From Solirubrobacteraceae bacterium (GTDB taxonomy: Bacteria; Actinomycetota; Thermoleophilia; Solirubrobacterales; Solirubrobacteraceae): a stretch of 64,000 bases of DNA. Where the stretch lies: assembly GCA_016462625.1 (NCBI GenBank), contig JAEMSV010000002.1, positions 1 to 64,000 of the forward strand, given 5' to 3'. This document shows, in pieces, positions 25,015-33,521 of the stretch. The first letter of the stretch is position 1. Each line of letters opens with the position of its first letter. The notes under the pieces were generated by a model. That model was not told where the DNA came from. It did no database searches and was given only the letters and a program-made list of their open reading frames with translations. A program made the translations under genes and the position numbers.

Positions 25015-28000
25015 ATGGTGGCGCCGGACGAACCCCACATCTCCCCTGCTCAGGAGCGGATCGCCGACCATCCGGAGGGCCCGCTCGTCGTCCTCGGCGG
25101 CGCGGGGACCGGGAAGACGACCGCACTGGTGGAGCGCGTCGCGCGGCTCGCCGACCGGGGGACCGCGCCCGACGCGGTCGTCCTGCTCACCTCGACGGTG
25201 GCCGGCGCGGACGATCTCCGGGAGCGGCTGGAGGCCCGCCTGACGTGCGCCTACGAGGAGCTGGCGGTCCACACGGTCGGCAGTCTGTGCGTGCGCCTGC
25301 TCCACGACCAGGCGCTCGACGCGGGACTGGAGCCCTTCGTCGTGCCGGTGAGCGCGGCCGACCGGCTCGCGATGCTGCTCGAACGCGTGGACGACCTGAC
25401 GCTGCGCGAGCACGACCTCGGCGGCCACCCGGCTGCGCTGCTCTCCGGCGTCGTGGCGCGGATCGATCGCCTGAAGGAGGCGCTCGTCACCGCCGAGGAC
25501 TACGCCGCGTGGGCCGCGGGGCTCTCCGAGGAACCTGACGCGTTGGCGCGCACCGCCCGCGAGCGCGAGTTCGCCCAGCTCTACCTCGCCCATGACCGGA
25601 TGCTCGCCGAGCGCGGCGCGATCGACGAGGGCGACCTCCTGCTGCGGGCGATCGGGCTCCTGCGCGACCGCGCGCACGTGCGCGAGGGGCTCGGCGGCCG
25701 CTACCGCCACCTGCTCGTGGACGAGCTGCAGGATCTCGGGCCCGGCGCCGTCCAGCTCATCGGACTGCTCGCCGCGGGCAACGCGGAGCGGCCGAACCTC
25801 GTGGTCTGCGCCGACGACGACCAGTGCACGTTCCGGCTGCGCAACGCGGCGGCGAAGAACGTCGCGGACGTCCGGCGGGCGCATCCCGAGGCGCCGGTGG
25901 TCCGGCTCGAGCAGTCGTTCCGGTGCTCGCAGCGGATCCTCGACGCCGCGGGAGCGGTGCTCGCGCATGCTCCTGATCGGATCGAGAAGACGATCGCAGG
26001 GCCTCCCGGCGGGTCCGTACAAGTCTGGCGCGCCGCCAACGAGCGCGCGCAGGCGCAGAACGCGGCGTCGGAGATCGAGCGGCTCGTGCGCGAGGGGACC
26101 TCGCCGCGCGAGATCGCCGTGGTCGTGCGCAACGTCCGCAACGAGGGTCCGGCCGTCGCCAACGCGCTGGCCGAGCGCGCGGTCCCGCACCGGGTCGTCG
26201 GCGCGGCGACCTTCTTCCAGCGGGCCGAGGTCCGCGACCTCCTCGCCTGGCTGCGGCTGCTCAACGACCCGCACGACGCGGGCGCCGTGGTCCGCGCGCT
26301 GTCGCGCCCGCCGATCGAGCTGCGCGCCGCCGACATGGCGCGGGTCATCCAGATCGCGCGCCGCCGCAAGCTCGACATGGTCGGCGCGCTCGCCGCGTCG
26401 ACCGAGTCACCGCAGATCCCGCCCGAGTCGCGCGAGCGAATCCTCGCGTTCCTGAAGCTGCACCGCAGCGCCGGCGGCGCCTTCGACACCACGCGCCCCG
26501 ACCTCTTCATCCACCGGCTGGTCGACCGGCTCGGGCTGCGCCGCCAGCAGCTGTTCGCCGCGCAGGCCGACGTCGTCGAGCGGCTGCGCAACCTCGCGCG
26601 GTTCGCCGACCTCGCGGGCGCCCACGTCCGCCGCGACCCGCAGGCGACGACGCGCGACTTCGCCCGGTACATCGCCGCGGTCGCGGAGGCGGGGCTGCCC
26701 GAGGAGGAGGCGACGGCCGACTCCCTGCCCGACGCGGTGCGGGTGGTCGGGATGCGGCAGGCCAAGACGATCGAGGCCGACCACGTCTTCGTCCTCGGGC
26801 TGCACGGCGCGCGGATGCCCGGCGCGCGGCGCCCGCAGTACGAGCCGATCCCCGACGCCCTGCTGCGCGAGGACGTGCCGGACGACACGCGGGCCAACCA
26901 CGTCGGCGAGATGCGCCGGCTGCTCGGCCTCGTGATGACCCGGGCCCGGAAGTCGCTCGTGCTCGCCTACCCGGAGCGCTCCGAGCGCGGTGCGGCCCAG
27001 CCGCCGTCCCCGTTCCTCGAGGAGGCGCGCGAGGCGCTGGACCTCGTCGAGGAACCGCGGGCCGAGGAGCTGTTCGGCCCCGAGGAGACGCTGCACGCGA
27101 CCTTCCAGGCGCTGCGCGACACGCTCCTGCACGACGCCGCGAAGGTCGGCAAGGGCCTCGGCGAGCTCCGGCTGGAGACCGACCTCGACGTCACGCACGC
27201 GGTGGTCCGCTACCTCGAGCTGGTCAAGGTCGCCGCGCTGATGGAGCGCCCGACGGGCCAGACCGTCAGCGAGGCGCTGCCGCTCATCAACCAGCGGCTC
27301 GGCGCGGATGTGTCACCGCTGCAGCGCGAGATCCTCGAGTCCTCCGACCTCGACGGCCTGCTGCTCGACGCCGAGCGCGAGGACCGGGCGCGCGCGGCGG
27401 CGCGCGCCGTGCGGGCCGAGCCGTCGCTCGAGCCGTTCCTGCCCCGGCGGGGAGAGGGCCTGGCGCTCAGCGCGTCCGATATCGAGGCGTACCGGATGTG
27501 CCCGCTGAAGTACAAGTTCGCGCGAGTGTTCCGGATCCCGCAGGAGCCGACCGTCAATCAGCGGTTCGGCATCATCGTCCACCAGGTGCTGGAGCGGTAC
27601 CACGGCACGGGCTCTTCGTCGTTGGACGACCTGCTCGGGCTTCTGGAGGCGGGTTGGCGCCGCGGCGGGATGGACGACGGCGAGCAGGCCAAGCAGCTGC
27701 GCGGCAAGGCCGAGGCGGCGCTGCGGCGGTACTGGGAGCGTCAGCGCGACGAGGGCGTCGACCCGGTCTGGATCGAGAAGTCCTTCAGCTTCCAGATGGG
27801 CCCGCACACTTTGCGCGGCCGCGTCGACCGGGTGGACCGCCTGCCCGACGGCACGCACGAGCTGATCGACTACAAGACGGGCCGCCCCCGCAGCGCGCAC
27901 CAGCTGCGCGAGGACGTGCAGCTCTCGCTCTACGCGATCGGCGCCCGCGAGGCGTGGCACCTGGACTCATCCGAGCAGGCGTACCTCTACGTGCTCGACG

Positions 28001-28167
28001 ACGAGAAGGTCCGGGTCCCGTCGGAGGAGATGGACCCGACCTGGATCCGCGACACGATCTTCGAGGTCGCCGAGGGGATCCTCGGGCAGGGCTTCGAGCC
28101 GACGCCGTCGTTCGCGGCGTGCTCGATGTGCGACTACCGCATCGCCTGCCCGGCGGCCGAGCGGTAG
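25015..28167 (+). CDS. UvrD/PcrA-type helicase fused to PD-(D/E)XK nuclease (AdnA/AddB-like)
   Basis: The 1050-residue protein has Walker A in LVVLGGAGTGKTTALVERV, motif II LLVDELQDL (usual form DEYQD), motif III ADDDQCTFRLRNA, motif V region MRQAKTIEADHVFVLG and motif VI LVMTRARKSLVLAY. The C-terminal quarter is a RecB-type nuclease (FGIIVHQVLERYH, HELIDYKTG). It has an Fe-S site formed by one Cys in YRMCPLKYKF and three in CSMCDYRIAC. It probably resects or unwinds DNA ends in repair. A leaderless start at GTG 25018 is possible. Confidence 0.9.
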   Translation: MVAPDEPHISPAQERIADHPEGPLVVLGGAGTGKTTALVERVARLADRGTAPDAVVLLTSTVAGADDLRERLEARLTCAYEELAVHTVGSLCVRLLHDQALDAGLEPFVVPVSAADRLAMLLERVDDLTLREHDLGGHPAALLSGVVARIDRLKEALVTAEDYAAWAAGLSEEPDALARTAREREFAQLYLAHDRMLAERGAIDEGDLLLRAIGLLRDRAHVREGLGGRYRHLLVDELQDLGPGAVQLIGLLAAGNAERPNLVVCADDDQCTFRLRNAAAKNVADVRRAHPEAPVVRLEQSFRCSQRILDAAGAVLAHAPDRIEKTIAGPPGGSVQVWRAANERAQAQNAASEIERLVREGTSPREIAVVVRNVRNEGPAVANALAERAVPHRVVGAATFFQRAEVRDLLAWLRLLNDPHDAGAVVRALSRPPIELRAADMARVIQIARRRKLDMVGALAASTESPQIPPESRERILAFLKLHRSAGGAFDTTRPDLFIHRLVDRLGLRRQQLFAAQADVVERLRNLARFADLAGAHVRRDPQATTRDFARYIAAVAEAGLPEEEATADSLPDAVRVVGMRQAKTIEADHVFVLGLHGARMPGARRPQYEPIPDALLREDVPDDTRANHVGEMRRLLGLVMTRARKSLVLAYPERSERGAAQPPSPFLEEAREALDLVEEPRAEELFGPEETLHATFQALRDTLLHDAAKVGKGLGELRLETDLDVTHAVVRYLELVKVAALMERPTGQTVSEALPLINQRLGADVSPLQREILESSDLDGLLLDAEREDRARAAARAVRAEPSLEPFLPRRGEGLALSASDIEAYRMCPLKYKFARVFRIPQEPTVNQRFGIIVHQVLERYHGTGSSSLDDLLGLLEAGWRRGGMDDGEQAKQLRGKAEAALRRYWERQRDEGVDPVWIEKSFSFQMGPHTLRGRVDRVDRLPDGTHELIDYKTGRPRSAHQLREDVQLSLYAIGAREAWHLDSSEQAYLYVLDDEKVRVPSEEMDPTWIRDTIFEVAEGILGQGFEPTPSFAACSMCDYRIACPAAER

Positions 28168-28202
28168 GCGCTTCAACACACCCCGAACCGGGGTTTCTGT
28201 AA

Positions 28203-28222
28203 CTGACAGGACGCCCTGTCAG
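28203..28222 (+). terminator. Hairpin downstream of the helicase gene
   Basis: CTGACAGG and CCTGTCAG form a perfect 8-base stem with a 4-base loop, 36 bases after the helicase stop. It may assist the stronger terminator at 28228-28247, or be an operator since it contains TGACA/TGTCA half sites. Confidence 0.45.
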
Positions 28223-28227
28223 AAGCA

Positions 28228-28247
28228 CCCCCCATCCGGGGGGTTTT
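28228..28247 (+). terminator. Rho-independent terminator of the helicase gene
   Basis: CCCCCC and GGGGGG (28228-28233, 28238-28243) close a 4-base loop and are followed at once by TTTT. Confidence 0.8.
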
Positions 28248-28248
28248 C

Positions 28249-28276
28249 AAAGTTGACAATTGTCATTGTCAACTTT
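28249..28276. promoter_or_regulatory. Perfect palindromic operator upstream of the RTX gene
   Basis: AAAGTTGACAAT and ATTGTCAACTTT form perfect 12-base arms around TGTC. The element contains TTGACA in both orientations and is unusually AT-rich. It lies 125 bases before the RTX gene start, right after the upstream terminator, as expected for a promoter-proximal repressor site. Confidence 0.6.
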
Positions 28277-28400
28277 GCGCGAGCTACGTTCCGCCGCGAG
28301 ACGCCCTCTCGGTTCTTCACCAGGAGGTCTCGCCCCCGGGGGTCGCAGGACCGGGCACAACCCATGCCCGGACATCGACAACTGTTCCGAAAGGCACACC

Positions 28401-29246
28401 ATGTCCAAAACCTCCCGTCGGGTGGCTTGCGCCGCCCTGCTCACAGCCGGCATCGCGCTCAGCGCCGCCGGCACCGCCAACGCCTATGACATGGGCACGG
28501 TCTACAGGTCGGGATCTGACCTCGTCTTCGTCCCGGCATCGTCGGCCACCCCCGCGACCGTCTACTTCACCAGCTCCAGCCGCGTCTACTCCGGAGGGGT
28601 CAACACCCTCACGGCCGGCCAGGGCTGCTCCCGCGACTTCAGCGGCCAGAACATCCAGTGCTCCAGCGGCGCCACGCGGCTCGTGGCCTATGGCAGCAAT
28701 GTCGGCGACGTGCTGAAGAACGCCACGTACCCGGCCGTGCGGTCCGTCTTCTTCGGCGGCGGAGGCAACGACACCCTCATCGGCTCGTCGGGCGCCGACG
28801 ATCTCTACGGCGACGCCGGGAACGACACGATCACCGGGGGCGAGGGCAGGGACTGGATGATCGGCGGCGCCGATTCGGACCTCGTCAAGTACGACGACCG
28901 CCCCTCCTACGTCCCGGTCACGGTGATCCTGGACGGCTCCGCGAACGACGGCGCGGCAGGCGAGGGCGACTTCGTCCAGAGCGAGAACGTGTACGGCGGG
29001 AGCGGCAACGACAGGCTCACGGGTGACGGTGCCGCGAACGTCCTGTACGGCGGCGACGGCAACGACGCCATCACGGGCCTGGGCGGCACCGACTACCACG
29101 CCGGCGGCACGGGCAACGACACGATCAGCGCACGCAACGGCGACAACGACATCGTCGACTGCAACCAGGGCACGGACCTCGCCTACCTCGACCGTTCGCC
29201 GCTGGACGCCAACCCCTCGGGCTGCGAGACCGCGCTCCGCGGGTAG
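28401..29246 (+). CDS. Secreted RTX-type calcium-binding repeat protein
   Basis: From ATG 28401 (AAAGG upstream) the product has 281 residues. A Sec signal peptide ends near TANA at residue 26. A non-repeat domain (about 27-120) with cysteines in GQGCSRDF and NIQCSSG is followed by RTX repeats such as GGGGNDTLIGSSGADDLYG and GGDGNDAITG. The protein ends NPSGCETALRG with a Cys pair, the tail form of many actinobacterial RTX-like proteins. It is probably an extracellular Ca2+-binding protein of unknown role, expressed from a dedicated promoter. Confidence 0.88.
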   Translation: MSKTSRRVACAALLTAGIALSAAGTANAYDMGTVYRSGSDLVFVPASSATPATVYFTSSSRVYSGGVNTLTAGQGCSRDFSGQNIQCSSGATRLVAYGSNVGDVLKNATYPAVRSVFFGGGGNDTLIGSSGADDLYGDAGNDTITGGEGRDWMIGGADSDLVKYDDRPSYVPVTVILDGSANDGAAGEGDFVQSENVYGGSGNDRLTGDGAANVLYGGDGNDAITGLGGTDYHAGGTGNDTISARNGDNDIVDCNQGTDLAYLDRSPLDANPSGCETALRG

Positions 29247-29295
29247 TCCCCGTCCCCCGTCACGGCTCTCGCCCTGCCGCGAGCGCCCCGATTCG

Positions 29296-29325
29296 CCCGG
29301 GTCGAGCTCACCCTCTCGACCCGGG
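29296..29325. terminator. Hairpin terminator after the RTX gene
   Basis: CCCGGGTCGAG (29296-29306) pairs perfectly with CTCGACCCGGG (29315-29325) across an 8-base loop, 50 bases after the RTX stop. Confidence 0.65.
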
Positions 29326-29327
29326 CG

Positions 29328-29360
29328 CGTGTCCCGGCACGGTCCCCGTGCCCGGACACG
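29328..29360. terminator. Second hairpin between convergent RTX and GGDEF-EAL genes
   Basis: Arms of 15 bases (29328-29342, 29346-29360) with one mismatch close a 3-base loop. Together with the preceding hairpin it forms a tandem terminator between convergent genes. Confidence 0.6.
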
Positions 29361-29370
29361 CAACACCCCA

Positions 29371-29466
29371 CTCCTCGCGGGCATCGACGGCAACGACATC
29401 CTCAGCGGCGACGGCGGCGACGGCGGCGACGACGTCCTACAGGGCTTCCGATCCACCTACGTCTGA
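29371..29466 (+). pseudogene. Fragment resembling RTX repeats
   Basis: Downstream of the hairpins a short plus-strand frame reads GIDGNDILSGDGGDGGDDVL and then QGFRSTYV before a stop. The GxDGNDILSGDGG pattern is that of RTX nonapeptides, but there is no start codon or upstream domain. It looks like the broken 3' end of a duplicated RTX gene. It overlaps the convergent GGDEF-EAL stop by 10 bases. Confidence 0.35.
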
Positions 29467-31574
29467 GGGGGCCGCACGCCGCTCTCCTCCGCCAGCATCG
29501 CCGCCACATTCTCCCCCGGGACGGGGCGCGAGAAGCGGTAGCCCTGCCCGCGATCACAGCCGAGCCGGCGCGCCCCGACCTCCTGCTCCTCGGTCTCGAT
29601 GCCCTCCGCAACCACCCGGATGGAGAGCGCGTGGGACATGCTGACGATCGCGGACATGATCGGTGCGTCCTCACCTCGGACCAGGGACCGGACGAACGCC
29701 CGGTCGATCTTCAGCTCGTCGACGGTGAACCGGGTGAGATACGCCAGCGACGAGTAGCCGGTGCCGAAGTCGTCGAGGGACGTCTGCACGCCCAGCCTCG
29801 CCCGTAGATCGCGGAGCGTGGCGGGAAGCGCCGGGTCCGCGATCAGCGCGCCCTCGGTGAGCTCGAGCTGCAGGCGCACCGAGCCGCCGGCCTCGTCGAT
29901 GGCCGTGGCGATCGCCTCCTGAAGCCCCGGATCAGCGAGCTCGCTCGGCGACAGGTTGACGTTCACGATGGGCGCCGTGGCGGATCCCGTGCCGGACCAA
30001 GAGGCGGCCTGACGGCACGCCTCGACGAGCGTCCACCGGCCGATCGGGATGATGAGCCCGGTCTCGATGGCGACGTCCAGGAAGTCGACGGGACCGAGCA
30101 GTCCGCGCGTCGGATGCTCCCAGCGCAGCAGCGCCTCGACCTCGACGATCGCGCCGGTGTCCAGCGACACGATGGGCTGGTAGAAGAGTCGCAGCCCGCC
30201 ATCGCGAAGCGCATCGCGCAGCTCGTGCTCCATCCGGAGGCGGGCCTCAGTGTTCACCCGCATGCTGCGATCGAAGTACGCGTGGCTGCCCCCTCCGCGC
30301 TCCTTCGCGTGGTACATCGCGGCGTCGGCATCCCGGACCAGCTCCTCGGGGATCGTGTGCGTCTCGTCCGCGTGCACGACGCCGATCGCGGCAGTGAGCG
30401 TCTGGCGCTGCCCGCCGATCACGAACGGCTCCTCGGTCACCGCGGCCTGGATTCTGTCGACTGCGGCGCGCAGTTCCTCCTCCCCTCCGAGCCCCTCCAG
30501 CAGCATCATGAACTCGTCGCCGCCGAACCGCGCCACCGAATCACTCGAGCGCAGGACGTGCACGAGCCGCGCAGCCAGCTCCGTCAGCAGCTGGTCGCCG
30601 GCATGATGTCCGAGCGTGTCGTTGACCTCCTTGAAGCCGTCGAGATCGAGGAACAGGACGGCCAGGCCGTTGCCCTGACGATGCGAGCGTGCGAGGCCCT
30701 GCGCCAGCCGGTCGAGGAACTGCGTGCGATTCCCGAGGCCCGTCAGCGGATCGTGCAGCGCCTGGTGGCGGATCTGCACCTCCGCGCGATAGCGACCAAC
30801 GGCGGTGGCCAGCAGGTCGGCGAAGGACTCCAGGAAGGTGATCTCATCGCGATCGAACCGCCGGCGCGTCGACGACGCCACCTCGAGGACGCCGAACCGC
30901 TGTGCGCTGTCGCTCACGAGCACCGAGGCCGCGCTCACGAACTCCGGCGGCGAGGCCCGGAAGCGGTCCTCCGCCGCGGCGTCCTCGACCGCCACGGAAC
31001 CGCCGCCGTCGAACGTGTACTGCGGCTGCGAACCCGCTCCCCCCGCGACCCCGAGCGGAACGATCGCCGGGCAGCTGGAGGCCACCAGCCGCAGACCCTG
31101 CTCGCCGGGCTCCAGGGCGAACACGCCGGCAAAGTCCGCGTCGAGCACCCGGCTCACGTGCTCAGCTGCGTGGCGCATGAGCGCTTCGGGTGCAAGCCCG
31201 GAGACCGCGTCCTTGCCGAACAGCGCGATCGCGGCGTGCTGCCGGCTCGCACGGCTGATGGTCTCCTCGGTGCGCTTGCGGTCCGTGACGTCGCGCAGCG
31301 AGGCCAGGAACGCGGGCTCGCCCTGCCAGTCGATCTCGATGACGCGCATCTCCGCGGTCCTCGCCGCGCCCGCGCTGAAGACATCGATCTCCGTGGCTTC
31401 GCCGGACGCGATCGGCGCTCCGAACGGCGTGCCGACGAGGGTCTCGGACGGCCGTCCGAGCAGGCCCTCGGCCGCGGGGTTGGCGAACACGACGACGCCG
31501 TCCCGCCCGATCACGAGCATGCCGTCGACGTTCTCGCGGATCACGGCCAACAGGCTGTCGCGCGGAATGTTCAT
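29457..31574 (-). CDS. PAS-GAF-GGDEF-EAL c-di-GMP turnover protein
   Basis: From ATG 31574 (MNIPRDSLLAVIREN) the product has 705 residues. A PAS domain (about 5-110) is followed by a GAF domain (about 125-275, LDADFAGVFALEPGEQGLRL), a GGDEF domain with intact SVARFGGDEFMMLLEG, and an EAL domain with EVEALLRWEHP, SLDDFGTGYSS and VVAEGIETEEQ. Both catalytic motifs look intact, so it may make and degrade c-di-GMP. It is the last gene of the kaiB-kaiC unit, 38 bases after kaiC. Longer starts up to 32186 only read kaiC out of frame. Confidence 0.92.
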   Translation of the reverse strand: MNIPRDSLLAVIRENVDGMLVIGRDGVVVFANPAAEGLLGRPSETLVGTPFGAPIASGEATEIDVFSAGAARTAEMRVIEIDWQGEPAFLASLRDVTDRKRTEETISRASRQHAAIALFGKDAVSGLAPEALMRHAAEHVSRVLDADFAGVFALEPGEQGLRLVASSCPAIVPLGVAGGAGSQPQYTFDGGGSVAVEDAAAEDRFRASPPEFVSAASVLVSDSAQRFGVLEVASSTRRRFDRDEITFLESFADLLATAVGRYRAEVQIRHQALHDPLTGLGNRTQFLDRLAQGLARSHRQGNGLAVLFLDLDGFKEVNDTLGHHAGDQLLTELAARLVHVLRSSDSVARFGGDEFMMLLEGLGGEEELRAAVDRIQAAVTEEPFVIGGQRQTLTAAIGVVHADETHTIPEELVRDADAAMYHAKERGGGSHAYFDRSMRVNTEARLRMEHELRDALRDGGLRLFYQPIVSLDTGAIVEVEALLRWEHPTRGLLGPVDFLDVAIETGLIIPIGRWTLVEACRQAASWSGTGSATAPIVNVNLSPSELADPGLQEAIATAIDEAGGSVRLQLELTEGALIADPALPATLRDLRARLGVQTSLDDFGTGYSSLAYLTRFTVDELKIDRAFVRSLVRGEDAPIMSAIVSMSHALSIRVVAEGIETEEQEVGARRLGCDRGQGYRFSRPVPGENVAAMLAEESGVRPPQT

Positions 31575-31612
31575 CGCCGTTGGTCGCTGGGCTCCTGGCG
31601 GCGGACGGATGG

Positions 31613-33124
31613 TCACCGGGCGGCCCCGGCGGCGCCCGCGCCGTTGGAAGCGCTGCCGACGTGCGTCGCCTGCCCCGCCAGGATGCCGCCAACCCCGGAG
31701 ATCGGTCCGAGCAGGTTCATGCCGTCCGGCCCGATCTCGTACTCGTGCATCTCGCGCGCGTGCCCGGAGCCGCGAACCTTCAGCACCAGCACCGCGCGGC
31801 GAACCTCGCTGTCGAGATCGAAGTACCGCAGCGCGAGGATCGCGTCCGCGATCGTCGACAGGTACAGGTCCGTCGCATGGTTGCCGCCGAGCAGGTTCGG
31901 CAACGTCGTCGTCATCATCGTCGCGACGCCGCGGCCCTTGAGGTATGCGCTGAGACCCACGCTGAACTCGCGGAACGCCTTCGCCGGCGAGTTGTGCTCG
32001 ACCGCCGTCATGCTGTCGAGCACCAGCCGCGTCGGGGAGAAGCTCTCCACGGTGTGCTTGATCTCGACGAGCAGATCCTCGAGCCCGAGCCGGGCGGGGT
32101 AGCGCGAGACGAGCTGCAGCTGGCCGGTCGCCTTGGGCGTGGAGAGGTCCATCCCCCAGGCATTCGCATTGCGCTCGAGCTGCCATTCGCTCTCCTCGAA
32201 GGACAGGTAGAGCACCCGCTCTCCGGCCGCGATGCCCGCCGCCATGAACTGCAGCCCGATGAGCGTCTTCCCGGTTCCCGTCGCGCCCGTGATCATCAGC
32301 AGCGAGTCGCGGTACATGCCTCCACCGCAGATGGCGTCGAGCTCCGCGTTGCCGAAGGACACCCGTTCCGACGAGACGTCCGATGTTCCGCCCGCGCCCT
32401 CGATCGGCGAGAACGGGACGATCCCGATCCCGCTGGAGGGGTCGATCACGAAGGGGAACTCCCCCTTGTGGTGAGGCGCGCCGCGGAGCTTGAGCACCTC
32501 GACCGTCCGCCGCCGGCGCTCTGCTGCGCGGGAATTGCGCATCAGGACGACGTTGTCGACCACGAACTCCTCGGCGCCGTAGCGCGTGATGTCGTCGTCT
32601 TCGCTCGGGCGCTCGGCCGCGATCAGCGTCGTGGTTTCCATCGGCCGCAGCGCGCGCAGCATCGACGCGAACGCGTGCCGCACCTCGTTCCTGGCATCGA
32701 ACTCCTCGAAGAGCGCATCGATGGGGTCCAGGAACATCCGCGTCGCCTGCACCTCGCCGATCGCGTAGGTGATCCGGGCGGCCAGGCCGCCGAGATCGAA
32801 GCGGCCGCTCACCACGGACTCGTCCTCCTGCGGCGTGGCGTCGACGATCGCGAGCTTCCCATCGCGCACGAGTTGATCCAAGCCCCAGCCGAAGGAGGCC
32901 GAGTTGGCGATCAGGTCCTCCGGCCGCTCGGCGAACGTCACGAGGACCCCTGGCTCCCCGAGGCGGGCCCCCTCGGCGAGGAACTGCAGTCCGAACACGG
33001 TCTTGCCCGTTCCCGTGGATCCGGCGAGGAGCGTGCTTCGGCCCTTCGGCAGACCGCCGTGGACGAGCACATCGAATCCGGGGATCCCCACCTGGATCCT
33101 CGGCATGCCGTTGTCATGACTCAT
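31613..33124 (-). CDS. kaiC: KaiC-like two-domain circadian-type ATPase
   Basis: The 503-residue protein has two RecA-type domains. CI carries Walker A GSTGTGKT at 35-42, and CII carries GATGTGKT near 278-285 with LSFEESEWQL. The CII phosphorylation region reads NHATDLYLSTIADAILALRY, so T418, S423 and T424 align with T426, S431 and T432 of cyanobacterial KaiC. In CI the catalytic carboxylate pair EE is replaced by FAER (A65, E66). KaiC hexamers autophosphorylate and bind KaiB. The ATG overlaps the kaiB stop (ATGA). KaiA is absent from the window. Confidence 0.88.
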   Translation of the reverse strand: MSHDNGMPRIQVGIPGFDVLVHGGLPKGRSTLLAGSTGTGKTVFGLQFLAEGARLGEPGVLVTFAERPEDLIANSASFGWGLDQLVRDGKLAIVDATPQEDESVVSGRFDLGGLAARITYAIGEVQATRMFLDPIDALFEEFDARNEVRHAFASMLRALRPMETTTLIAAERPSEDDDITRYGAEEFVVDNVVLMRNSRAAERRRRTVEVLKLRGAPHHKGEFPFVIDPSSGIGIVPFSPIEGAGGTSDVSSERVSFGNAELDAICGGGMYRDSLLMITGATGTGKTLIGLQFMAAGIAAGERVLYLSFEESEWQLERNANAWGMDLSTPKATGQLQLVSRYPARLGLEDLLVEIKHTVESFSPTRLVLDSMTAVEHNSPAKAFREFSVGLSAYLKGRGVATMMTTTLPNLLGGNHATDLYLSTIADAILALRYFDLDSEVRRAVLVLKVRGSGHAREMHEYEIGPDGMNLLGPISGVGGILAGQATHVGSASNGAGAAGAAR

Positions 33125-33459
33125 CTGGGAAGGTCCTCCCCCAACTCGAGGGCGTACGCGACCGCACGCGGGTCACTGAAGTCGCCGATGACGCTCAAGC
33201 GTGGCGGCGGGAACATCCTGATCAACACAGGGGTCGCGACGATCCTGTCCTCCTCGGCGAGCGCCGGGCGCTCAAACACGTCGATGACCTCGACGTCCCA
33301 CTGCTCCCCGGCGTACCGCTCGCGCAGCGCCCGAAGCTGCCTGCGGGCCTGCCCGGAGGGGATGCTGTCCCTCGCCACGTACATCCGGAGCGAGACACGC
33401 CGAGACTCGTGGGACCGAGGACACACGCACAGAGTGTCCGGCTCTGCGCAGCCGAACAC
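33121..33459 (-). CDS. kaiB: KaiB-like thioredoxin-fold protein
   Basis: The 112-residue frame opens at GTG 33459 and contains the KaiB core: LRMYVARDSIPSGQARRQLR, a helix, WDVEVIDVFERPALAEED, then VATPVLIRMFPPPRLSVIGD and the terminal helix. KaiB binds the KaiC CI ring after fold switching. The first 25 residues (MFGCAEPDTLCVCPRSHESR) are not typical of KaiB, so the real start may be internal, but no better start codon lies close to the core. It is the first gene of the kaiB-kaiC-GGDEF/EAL operon. Confidence 0.88.
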   Translation of the reverse strand: MFGCAEPDTLCVCPRSHESRRVSLRMYVARDSIPSGQARRQLRALRERYAGEQWDVEVIDVFERPALAEEDRIVATPVLIRMFPPPRLSVIGDFSDPRAVAYALELGEDLPR

Positions 33460-33521
33460 AACAATGAACTGTTAGCGCACGATCCGAGGACCCTGACCGA
33501 AAAAACTGCCTTTCGAGACCC

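Noticed and set aside
31575..32186. Longer start for the GGDEF-EAL protein
   Set aside because: The extra residues read the kaiC gene out of frame; the PAS domain starts at ATG 31574.
33460..33521. T-rich run on the minus strand between tetR and kaiB as a terminator
   Set aside because: A six-T run is present but no stable stem precedes it, so neither terminator nor promoter can be supported.
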